In this document: piece by piece, positions 51,331 to 58,944 of the stretch
How the letters are laid out: every line of letters starts with the position of its first letter
How positions within the stretch are numbered: position 1 is the stretch's first letter
From: Hydrogenobacter sp. T-2
GTDB lineage: Bacteria; Aquificota; Aquificia; Aquificales; Aquificaceae
Assembly (NCBI RefSeq): GCF_033971325.1
Contig: NZ_CP117180.1
Coordinates: forward strand, 1,308,041-1,372,040
Reading direction: 5' to 3'
DNA length: 64,000 nucleotides
The notes under the pieces: generated by a model
Database searches by the model: none
Told to the model about the DNA's origin: nothing
Seen by the model: the letters and a program-made list of their open reading frames with translations, nothing else
Position numbers and translations under genes: made by a program

Positions 51331-51827
51331 GGCTTTATCTCCTTCCTTAGGTCTCTTGTCATAGCTTCTTCGTATGTGTAAGGGCAATCTTTCGGTATGT
51401 CTTTTATAAGCTCTTCCTTTTTTATATCCCTTAACCAAAGAATTATCCTATCTACCGCATCCTCCCAGGCAAGCTCAATGTATTCTGGTAGCTTTTTACT
51501 TAGGCTTGGATGCCTTCTAAACAGACTCCTTATCTCCACTCTTGCATATTCCACGCTTCTTATCCAACTGAGACCTCCTAATTCTTCTCCGCCTTTTGTA
51601 TATTTTCTTAGATTATCCCACTTATACATGTGCTCCAATATTCTCGCAAGCTGACTTACACAAGCCCATAGGTCAGACCTTGCCATATCCTCTATCTCCT
51701 CCAAGAGATTTTCCCAGTCCACAAGGTCGTAGAGTTTTTCTTTTAAAAGCTCGTAGTTTATCTCCGCCCAAAGTGGAAAGTCCTTGTGATAAAGTTCTTT
51801 AAGCTCTTCTTTGCTTATAGTCCTCAT
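51327..51827 (-). CDS. DUF29 protein, paralogue 3 of a tandem array (most divergent)
   Basis: 166 residues from ATG 51827. The N-terminal half matches the other copies (LYHKDFPLWAEINYELLKEK, DMARSDLWACVSQLARIL). The second half differs most: GLSWIRSVEYARVEIRSLF, HPSLSKKLPEYIELAWEDAV and LWLRDIKKEELIKDIPKDCP. It retains the closing CPYTYEEAMTRDLRKE. ATGA overlaps join it to both neighbours. Function unknown. Confidence 0.87.
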   Translation of the reverse strand: MRTISKEELKELYHKDFPLWAEINYELLKEKLYDLVDWENLLEEIEDMARSDLWACVSQLARILEHMYKWDNLRKYTKGGEELGGLSWIRSVEYARVEIRSLFRRHPSLSKKLPEYIELAWEDAVDRIILWLRDIKKEELIKDIPKDCPYTYEEAMTRDLRKEIKP

Positions 51828-52318
51828 GGCTTTATCTCCTTTCTTAGGTCTCTTGTCATGGCTTCCTCGTATGTGTAGGGACATTCCTCTGGAATATAGA
51901 AGTCTTCTGGATTGTAGTCATTATCTTCAAGCCAGTTTTCAAGCTTCCTCTTTGCAAACTTCCATGCAGTGCTAACTTCGTTAGGTAATTTATTCCTCAA
52001 ACTTGGATAAACATCAAACATTGTCAATATTTCCCTTCTTGCATTGTTTACACTTTTTATCCAGCCTCTTCCCGCAGTTTCTCCACCGGCGAGGTTTCTA
52101 AAATTATCCCACTTGTAGAGATGCTCCAATATCCTTGCCAATTGACTTATGCAAGAATCCAAATGCCTTTGTGCCATATCTTCTATTTCCTCCAAGAGAT
52201 TTTCCCAATCCACAAGGTCGTAGAGTTTCTCTTTTAAAAGCTCGTAGTTTATCTCCGCCCACAGTGGAAAGTCCTTGTGATAGAGTTCCTTAAGTTCCTC
52301 TTTACTTATAGTCCTCAT
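51824..52318 (-). CDS. DUF29 protein, paralogue 2 of a tandem array
   Basis: 164 residues from ATG 52318. The same N-terminal block as its neighbours, except EDMAQRHLDSCISQLARILE where the others read MARSDL. The C-terminal half has GWIKSVNNARREILTMFDVY and ENWLEDNDYNPEDFYIPEEC. It overlaps paralogue 1 upstream and paralogue 3 downstream by ATGA. Function unknown. Confidence 0.87.
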   Translation of the reverse strand: MRTISKEELKELYHKDFPLWAEINYELLKEKLYDLVDWENLLEEIEDMAQRHLDSCISQLARILEHLYKWDNFRNLAGGETAGRGWIKSVNNARREILTMFDVYPSLRNKLPNEVSTAWKFAKRKLENWLEDNDYNPEDFYIPEECPYTYEEAMTRDLRKEIKP

Positions 52319-52809
52319 GGCTTTATCTCCTTTCTTAGCTCTCTTGTCATGGCTTCCTCATAAGTGTAGGGACATTCCTCTGGAAAAGAGAAATTCTCAA
52401 TGTCGTATCCATTCTCCTCAAGCCAGTTTTCAAGGTAGCCAATCGCATCAATCCATGCCTTATCAATCTCTCCAGGAAGTCTATGCTTAAGACTTGGATA
52501 CTTACGAAACTCTCTATTTATAGCCCTTCTTGCATTCTCTATACTCTTTATCCACCCATACCCTGCGGTTTCTCCACCAGCAAGGTTTCTAAAATTATCC
52601 CACTTGTAGAGATGTTCCAGTATCCTTGCCAGCAGGCTAATACAAGTTTTCAAGTCAGACCGCGCCATATCTTCTATTTCCTCCAAGAGGTTTTCCCAGT
52701 CCACAAGGTCGTAAGCCTTTTCCCTCAAAAGCTCGTAGTTTATCTCAGCCCACAGTGGAAAGTCCTTGTGATAAAGCTCTTTTAGCTCTTCCTTGCTTAT
52801 GGTTCTCAT
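52315..52809 (-). CDS. DUF29 protein, paralogue 1 of a tandem array
   Basis: 164 residues from ATG 52809, only five bases after the sbcC stop, so probably expressed with SbcCD. The block LYHKDFPLWAEINYELLREK is followed by DMARSDLKTCISLLARILEH, YGWIKSIENARRAINREFRK and ENWLEENGYDIENFSFPEEC. The unit length of about 495 bases is shared by all four copies. DUF29 proteins are usually found in variable copy number in thermophiles and cyanobacteria; the role is unknown. Confidence 0.87.
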   Translation of the reverse strand: MRTISKEELKELYHKDFPLWAEINYELLREKAYDLVDWENLLEEIEDMARSDLKTCISLLARILEHLYKWDNFRNLAGGETAGYGWIKSIENARRAINREFRKYPSLKHRLPGEIDKAWIDAIGYLENWLEENGYDIENFSFPEECPYTYEEAMTRELRKEIKP

Positions 52810-52814
52810 GAGTA

Positions 52815-55800
52815 TTAATATATGACCTTGAGCTTTGCGTAGCCCTCCCTTTTTTCCACTTCTATTCTTTGACTAAACTTTTCCGCTATGTCTTCCACGT
52901 GGGTTATAACTCCCACAAGCCTGTCTGTGGACTGCCTTATCATATCAAAAAACTCAGAAAGGGAATCTCTTGTTTCCCTATCTAAAGAACCAAAGCCTTC
53001 ATCTATGAAAAGGCTTTCAAGAGGTGCATTTTGAGAGAGTATGTCCGCCACCGCAAAGGCAAGAGAAAGGCTCGCCAAAAAGGTCTCACCACCGCTTAAA
53101 CTGGAAACAATCCTATGATATCCTGTGGAGTGGTCGTAGACATGCAGGTCTCCTTCAAGCAGGTCAAAGGTAAAAAGTCCCGAAGTGAATTTAAAAAGGT
53201 AATAACTCGCCCTATCAACGATCCTTTTTAGCATAAGCTGGCTCACATACTCTGGAAATTGATTATCTACAAGGTCGCTCCTTAACCTTTCATAAAGGCT
53301 TAATTCCATGCGAAGCTCAGAAAGGCTTTTCTCCAAACTTTGCTTTTCAGAGAGGTCTTCTTTTAGCTTTTTTATTTCACTATCCAAACTTCCATGCAAC
53401 CTCCTGTTTTCCTCAATAGACGCTTCCAATCCCTTTAGGTCCTCTTCCATGCGGAATGTCTCAGGAAGCTCCTTTAAACCTTGGAGCTTTAACTCTAACT
53501 CTTTGAGCTTGTTTTCAAGGTTATGCCTTTCTTTGTTATATTCTTCTATTTCCTGCTGAAGGCTCTTTATCTGTTCTTGACTTAGGGCACAGCTTTTGAG
53601 GTTTTGTAAACTACCAAATCTCTCCTGGAGAGAGTATATCTCACTTGCCATGCTTTGTTTTTGAGACTGTAGTTGAGAAAGCATCCTCTCTATGTTTTGA
53701 ATATCTGAGATAAGCCTTGCTTCCTGTTCTCTTAACCTTTGCAGGTAGGAAGAGGTCGTCTCGTAGCTTTCTTGCACCTCCTTTACCCTTCTTTCCAACT
53801 CTTGACTTTGTTTTCTTAGCTTGTGTGCTAAGAGCTCAGAGGGACTTTCTCCAGTAGCTTTTATAATCCTATTGCCTAAGTCCATAAGTTTTTCTTCCAA
53901 AGACCTCTTCTGCTGGATTAGTCCCTTTAGCCTCTCCTCAAGCTCCGTATACTTCTTTTCCTTTTCCATAAGCTCTTTTTGTATCTCCTCAAACCTCTGC
54001 TTAAACTTCCTTTCCCTCTCCTTCAATAACCTAAGCTCCTCATACTCCTTTTCTGCCTTTTTGACCCTTTCAAGCACCACATCCAAAACCTCTCCCAAAG
54101 ACTTCATCAAAGAGTTCTTCTCTTCTACGAGCCTTTCAAGGATAGAGTTCTTTGAGAGAAACTCCTCTCTTATTTTGCCCTCTTCAAACTTTAAGTTGTC
54201 TATAAACTTGGATAGTTCAGAGTGTTTAGTTTTGAGGTTTCTTAAGGTTTGTTCCCTGTCCCTTAGAAGCCTCTTTTTTTCCTCAATTTCTTTTAGAATG
54301 CCCTCTACTTGAGAAAGCCTTCCCTGAATATCCTCTGTGGAAAGCCCATATAGTGCCTCTTGCAACTCCTTCTCCTTAGTTTTCAAGATGGAAACCTTGG
54401 CTTGATTTTCAAGAAGTTCAGACCTGAGGCTATTTGCGGTCTTTTCTAGTTCCTCTTGCCTTTTGATTAGGCTCGTAATGTCTTCTCCCTGCTCTTTGAG
54501 TTCTATATGCTCCACTCTATGACCGCATACAGGACACACATCTCCTTCCGTTAACCTTGACCTTATCTCAAAGGCATACACATCAATCCTTCTTTCCTTT
54601 AGCCCTTCCAACTGCTCCTCTATAGAGCTTAGGTTTTTCTCCAATTCTTGCAGTCTTTTCTCGTATATAGCCCTTTCCTCGCTTACCTGTTTGAGTTCCA
54701 AAGCCTTACTTAACTGCTCCTTAAGCCTAAAGCCTTCTTGAAGCAGTTCGCTTTCTCTTTCTATAAAAGACCTAAGGTTAGATATATCTCCTTCCGTTTG
54801 TCCTATAGCAAGCTCCAACTCCTCCCTTTCTTTCAACGCCTTGTTTAGCTTCTCCTCTTTCCCTTTTAGCTCTTTTTCAAGGATTTCCACCTGTATCTTG
54901 ACCTGTTCCTCTTCCTTTTCCAATCTCCTTGTGTTTTCCACCTGCTCTTTTATCCTCTGAGACTGAATAAACTCCTGCTCCACTCCCTTTTCCTCAAGTT
55001 CTTGTATGGCATATTCTACATCTCTTATCTTCTCATAGCCTCTGTGAGACCTTTCTCTTAGGTCTTTTAGCTCTGTCATATAGAGGTCCTTCTGCTCTTC
55101 TGTATGCCTTATATCTCCTTCTATCTTCTCCAAGTCCCTTTTGAAACCCATATACTGTTCAATAAGCTGTAGAGTTTGACTTATTTCAAGTCGTTTATTG
55201 TTGTATGATTCAAGTTTTTTAAACTCAACTTCTATACTTTTAAACTCCTGCTCCACAAGTTCTCTTTCCTCATGATACTTTTTCAGGTCAAGCTCCTTTT
55301 CCTTTTTCTCTTCTTTTAGCTTTTCTTCCTGTAAGAGAAGGCTCTCATACTGCTCCACCTTTGGAAGGTAGGGAAGTATTTCAAGGACAGTTTCAAGAAG
55401 TTGTTTCTTGCGTGCTATGTCCTCCTCTTGAGTTAATAGCCTATCTAAGTCTTCCGATGTTTTTTTGTATTCCTGTAAAAGGCTGTCCCGTTCTTTGCAC
55501 TTCAAAAGCAGGTTTGTTAGTTTGGATGCTCCTTCTGAAAGCTCCTTATATTCCTTTTTTACATTTTCAAGCTCCTTTTCCCTTTGAAGTATAAGCTCTG
55601 GAGTTATATAAGCCAGTTGTTCAAACCTTTGTTGCATAAGCTGGAGCTTGCCAACGAGGAGTTTATACTCTTGTCCCACCAGGTCTTTTAGTGCAAGGAT
55701 AAGCTCAGAAAAACCAAGTAGGGAATTGAGTATTTCTCTCCTTTCCCTTTGGTTTTGTGGCTTTAAAAACCTGTCAAACTGGTTTTGAGGTAGGAGTATA

Positions 55801-56210
55801 ACCTTTGTAAAGATACTGTAGTCAAGCCTAAGCACATTTTTGAGATAGTCCTCTAACTCTCTTTCTCTGAAAGGCTTAGGTTTACCTTCTTCGTAAAACC
55901 TAAACTCCGACAGATTTCTCCTTTTGTCTTCCACATACTCTCTTTCTATTTTGTATCTCCTTCCTCTTACAGAAAACTCTAAAGATACACGCATAAACCT
56001 CTGACCCTTTGAGACAAGATATGCATGTGCCCTTTCTCCTCCGTATCTTGGGACTTTTCCATAAAGGGCGTAGCATATGGCATCAATAAGGCTTGTCTTT
56101 CCCGCTCCCGTTTTACCCTTTATGGCAAAAAAGTTAAGGGGTGAAAAGTCAATGCTGTGCTTTCCTCTGTATATGGTGAAGTTTTCAAGTTCAAGCCTTA
56201 TGGGTCTCAT
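52815..56210 (-). CDS. sbcC: SbcC, Rad50-like nuclease ATPase subunit
   Basis: 1,131 residues. Walker A GKTGAGKTSLIDAICYAL near residue 32, the long paired coiled coils (about 180-540 and 580-960), and the zinc hook CPVC near 565. The C-terminal lobe has LSGGETFLASLSLAFAVAD (ABC signature) and SLFIDEGFGSLDRETRDSL (Walker B and D-loop). With SbcD it processes hairpins and double-strand breaks. It overlaps sbcD by 20 bases and is followed directly by the four DUF29 genes. Length is typical. Confidence 0.95.
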   Translation of the reverse strand: MRPIRLELENFTIYRGKHSIDFSPLNFFAIKGKTGAGKTSLIDAICYALYGKVPRYGGERAHAYLVSKGQRFMRVSLEFSVRGRRYKIEREYVEDKRRNLSEFRFYEEGKPKPFRERELEDYLKNVLRLDYSIFTKVILLPQNQFDRFLKPQNQRERREILNSLLGFSELILALKDLVGQEYKLLVGKLQLMQQRFEQLAYITPELILQREKELENVKKEYKELSEGASKLTNLLLKCKERDSLLQEYKKTSEDLDRLLTQEEDIARKKQLLETVLEILPYLPKVEQYESLLLQEEKLKEEKKEKELDLKKYHEERELVEQEFKSIEVEFKKLESYNNKRLEISQTLQLIEQYMGFKRDLEKIEGDIRHTEEQKDLYMTELKDLRERSHRGYEKIRDVEYAIQELEEKGVEQEFIQSQRIKEQVENTRRLEKEEEQVKIQVEILEKELKGKEEKLNKALKEREELELAIGQTEGDISNLRSFIERESELLQEGFRLKEQLSKALELKQVSEERAIYEKRLQELEKNLSSIEEQLEGLKERRIDVYAFEIRSRLTEGDVCPVCGHRVEHIELKEQGEDITSLIKRQEELEKTANSLRSELLENQAKVSILKTKEKELQEALYGLSTEDIQGRLSQVEGILKEIEEKKRLLRDREQTLRNLKTKHSELSKFIDNLKFEEGKIREEFLSKNSILERLVEEKNSLMKSLGEVLDVVLERVKKAEKEYEELRLLKERERKFKQRFEEIQKELMEKEKKYTELEERLKGLIQQKRSLEEKLMDLGNRIIKATGESPSELLAHKLRKQSQELERRVKEVQESYETTSSYLQRLREQEARLISDIQNIERMLSQLQSQKQSMASEIYSLQERFGSLQNLKSCALSQEQIKSLQQEIEEYNKERHNLENKLKELELKLQGLKELPETFRMEEDLKGLEASIEENRRLHGSLDSEIKKLKEDLSEKQSLEKSLSELRMELSLYERLRSDLVDNQFPEYVSQLMLKRIVDRASYYLFKFTSGLFTFDLLEGDLHVYDHSTGYHRIVSSLSGGETFLASLSLAFAVADILSQNAPLESLFIDEGFGSLDRETRDSLSEFFDMIRQSTDRLVGVITHVEDIAEKFSQRIEVEKREGYAKLKVIY

Positions 56211-57342
56211 GGCTAACCCTGTCTATAAGTTTTTCAATTAAAGCCTTTAAGTCCTGTGAGGATTCTGACTTGTATTTAAACTTATGAAAGTCCTCATATA
56301 GGCTAAGCAGGTCTATTTTGCCTGCTTCTGCTCTTGTCTCTTGAGAAGTTCCCAAGGGCTCTATTTCAAGCCTTACAAGCCTGTCGCCAAGGATTTTAAA
56401 CACCATATCCCTCCTCTGCTGTAAGAAGGGGTCTGACATTTTTACCTCCATAACAACCCTTACCAGCAGGTTTTCCTTAGACAAGGGTTCAAGAGATTTT
56501 TGTATATCTTCCCCCTCTTTAAGCCTTATCTCCACAAGCTGTCTTTTAAGGTCAAGCCTTATGGTTTCTACCTTCGCCATACCATCCTCAAGCACCACCA
56601 AGTTTACAAACTTATCCATGCCCTTTTCTGAGAAATCTATCTGGTAAGGACTACCAGAATAGTAAACTTTGGGTGTGGTGCCTTCTATTCTCTGATTTCT
56701 ATGAACGTGCCCTAAGGCTACATATTGAAAGGTATCCGGAATTGTATCCGCTCTTACCGCATAGTAGGGACTTACGCTTGATTGGAGTTCACTTCCTGCC
56801 ACCTTAGCCCTATCTATCATTAAGTGAGAAACAAGGACTCTGTATCGTGAGTCCTCAACCTCGCACGCAAGGGCTTTCATGTAATTTGCCACCTTCTCCG
56901 CATAGCTTCTATGCCTTTCTTCGTCAAAGTTGGTCAAAACCCTCTCATCGGGATAGGGGAGGCAGGCAATCTTTAACTGGTCGTATTGGAATATGACTTC
57001 CTTGAGGTTTGTAGAAGGTCTATCAAAAACATGAATGTTTGAGAGTTTTCTTAGGTTCTTGTATATTTTCATAAAGTCGTAGCTGTCGTGATTTCCTGCT
57101 ATGAGTAATATGTGCAGTCCAATGGAGTTCATCTCTGTGAGGAATTCCATTATGAGTCCTTGAGATTCAAAGTCGGGGTTTCTCTTGTCAAAGATATCAC
57201 CTGCAACTATAAGAAGGTCTATACTATTTTCTTTACATATGTTTTTTATCTGCTCAAGGGCATAAACAAGGTCTTCGTTTCTGCTCACTTTGTCGTATAG
57301 CCTTTTGCCTGCATGAAGGTCTGCCATATGTAGAAATTTCAT
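56191..57342 (-). CDS. sbcD: SbcD, Mre11-like nuclease subunit
   Basis: A 383-residue Mn-dependent nuclease. Phosphoesterase motifs in order: FLHMADLHAGKRLYD (D-x-H), LIVAGDIFDKRNPD (GD), LLIAGNHDSYD (GNHD), RVLVSHLMI, and VALGHVHRNQRI (GHxH). A C-terminal capping and SbcC-binding region contains SGSPYQIDFSE and the later helices. Its ATG overlaps the stop of the LOG gene by four bases. Confidence 0.95.
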   Translation of the reverse strand: MKFLHMADLHAGKRLYDKVSRNEDLVYALEQIKNICKENSIDLLIVAGDIFDKRNPDFESQGLIMEFLTEMNSIGLHILLIAGNHDSYDFMKIYKNLRKLSNIHVFDRPSTNLKEVIFQYDQLKIACLPYPDERVLTNFDEERHRSYAEKVANYMKALACEVEDSRYRVLVSHLMIDRAKVAGSELQSSVSPYYAVRADTIPDTFQYVALGHVHRNQRIEGTTPKVYYSGSPYQIDFSEKGMDKFVNLVVLEDGMAKVETIRLDLKRQLVEIRLKEGEDIQKSLEPLSKENLLVRVVMEVKMSDPFLQQRRDMVFKILGDRLVRLEIEPLGTSQETRAEAGKIDLLSLYEDFHKFKYKSESSQDLKALIEKLIDRVSHETHKA

Positions 57343-58088
57343 GATAAAACACCAGCTCCAGATAGTATGGTCTTTAACCTCTCAAACATCGGATTGAAAG
57401 GTTCCTCCCTTTCGAGCTTTCTGTATAGGGAGACCATCTCCTCTATTATAAGCTCAACCGCTTCCTCTGGAGTGTCGCACAAGGATATGAAGTTCATATC
57501 TTCTTTGCTAATGGTATTATAAGCGACCATGGTGTTTTTCATAAAGTCCAAAAGGGGCTTCCAGTATTCAGCACCAAAGAGTATTATGGGAAACCTTGGG
57601 CTCTTGCCTGTTTGTATAAGAGTTAGAGCTTCAAAGAGCTCATCAAGGGTTCCAAAACCACCGGGGAATATAAGATAGGCGGTAGAATACCTCAGAAGCA
57701 TTACCTTCCTTACAAAAAAGTAGTCAAAGTTTAGAGATATGTTTTGATATGGGTTAGGGACCTGCTCTGTGGGTATTTGAATGTTTAGACCCACAGACAA
57801 AGTTCCTGCATCTTTGCCTCCTCTGTTTGCAGCCTCCATTATGCCTGGACCACCACCTGTGACTATATGAAAGCCGAGACTTCCAAGCATAAAGGCTGTT
57901 CTGTATGCTTTTTTATAATACGGGTCTGTTTCATCAAGCCTTGAGCTTCCAAAAAAGGTTATAGCAGGACCTATAGAAGATAGGGCATCAAAGCCTTGGA
58001 CAAACTCACTCATTATTTTTAATACACGCCAAGTATCGCCCTGCCTTATTTTGAGCTCTTCTATAAGACGTATCTCTTCACTGTTCAT
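57339..58088 (-). CDS. LOG-family protein (TIGR00730, nucleotide 5'-monophosphate phosphoribohydrolase-like)
   Basis: A 249-residue Rossmann-like protein. The signature GGGPGIMEAANRGGKDAG near residue 75 and PGGFGTLDELFEALT near 143 define the LOG/YgdH family, whose characterised members release a base from nucleoside monophosphates (LOG proteins activate cytokinins in plants). It is sometimes annotated as lysine decarboxylase, which is not supported. The start overlaps the stop of the secreted 101-residue gene by 11 bases, and the gene precedes sbcD in the same run. Confidence 0.9.
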   Translation of the reverse strand: MNSEEIRLIEELKIRQGDTWRVLKIMSEFVQGFDALSSIGPAITFFGSSRLDETDPYYKKAYRTAFMLGSLGFHIVTGGGPGIMEAANRGGKDAGTLSVGLNIQIPTEQVPNPYQNISLNFDYFFVRKVMLLRYSTAYLIFPGGFGTLDELFEALTLIQTGKSPRFPIILFGAEYWKPLLDFMKNTMVAYNTISKEDMNFISLCDTPEEAVELIIEEMVSLYRKLEREEPFNPMFERLKTILSGAGVLS

Positions 58089-58383
58089 TTAGGTCTTTTA
58101 CCATACCCTCTAATTTGAGAAGTTCACCCTCTTGTGGCTTGTTTATGTTCTTGGCATAACGAGGTTCCTTTCGTGCTGTTCTGCTCTTTTTAGAGGCATT
58201 CCTGTTGGCATTCTTATTGGAAACCCTTTTGTTCTGTGTATTCTTCTTGACTGCGTTACTTGTTTGCTTAGCCTTTCCCTGCACCACCTGTTTTTTAGTT
58301 TGCGTATTTGCAAAAGACAAGTCTATGGGCACGGAAAGGCTAAGGGCTGAAACAATTCCAGTTATAAGTAAAAGTTTTCTCAT
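58078..58383 (-). CDS. Small basic secreted protein, unknown
   Basis: 101 residues. The signal peptide is MRKLLLITGIVSALSLSVPI and cleavage probably follows SFA. The mature part is low in complexity and very rich in Lys, Asn, Gln, Arg and Ser (NKRVSNKNANRNASKKSRTA), followed by a more ordered C-terminal helix (EGELLKLEGMVKDLN). No Cys and no enzymatic motif. An AAGGAGGTGA Shine-Dalgarno precedes the ATG. It may bind anionic polymers in the periplasm or at the surface; that is a guess from charge only. Confidence 0.7.
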   Translation of the reverse strand: MRKLLLITGIVSALSLSVPIDLSFANTQTKKQVVQGKAKQTSNAVKKNTQNKRVSNKNANRNASKKSRTARKEPRYAKNINKPQEGELLKLEGMVKDLNEQ

Positions 58384-58419
58384 AGTTCACCTCCTTGTTA
58401 AAAACTATAGCCTAAAGAG

Positions 58420-58944
58420 TCAGGATGTGTCAAGAAGGCTGAGAATATCCTCCAATAGCCCATCTCTGTTTTCTCTGTTTACCTCCAAAAGAACTGCACC
58501 CATGAGTCTTCTTATTTCCGCAACAAGAGGATGCACATCCCTTATAGGAATGGTTATCACCATATGCTTTCTCGGGTCATGGATGAGTACTCTTATAAGC
58601 TCTCTAAAGGGTTTTGAGAAAAGTTCCATTTTGCCCACTTCGTCCACAAGCACTACTTTGTTTTCCTGAAGAGCCTTTTCAAGGATTGGAAGAGCTACAC
58701 TTTCAAACCTTTGTACATTCACACCATAAGAGCCTACAAGATGCTTTGAGGTAAAGGTTTTACTGGCAAAAAGAAGCCTCTTACCTTCTGTGGAAACTAT
58801 TTTAAAGCCTGTGCGTTTTTTTGTCTTTGGGTCTCTAACCTCTTCCGTCCAAAAGCCTATGGTTTTGTCCCCTAAAGCCTTTGCTAAATTCTTTATGAAC
58901 GTGGTTTTCCCTATACCTGGCTCTCCTGTAAGCACTATTTTCAT
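58420..58944 (-). CDS. THEP1-type nucleoside-triphosphatase
   Basis: A 174-residue P-loop NTPase of the THEP1 family; the Aquifex homologue has been characterised as a slow, broad NTPase with some GTP preference. The P-loop is GEPGIGKTTFIKNLAK at residue 8, followed by TIGFWTEEVRDPKTKKRTGF and the Walker B motif VVLVDEVGKMELFS near residue 98. The physiological role is unknown. The start overlaps the carB stop by four bases, and a gap of 36 bases separates its stop from the next gene. Confidence 0.92.
   Translation of the reverse strand: MKIVLTGEPGIGKTTFIKNLAKALGDKTIGFWTEEVRDPKTKKRTGFKIVSTEGKRLLFASKTFTSKHLVGSYGVNVQRFESVALPILEKALQENKVVLVDEVGKMELFSKPFRELIRVLIHDPRKHMVITIPIRDVHPLVAEIRRLMGAVLLEVNRENRDGLLEDILSLLDTS

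Noticed and set aside
53821-54312. Plus-strand open frame of 163 codons inside sbcC
   Set aside because: A Ser/Phe/Leu-rich shadow of the coiled-coil coding sequence, with no ribosome-binding site.
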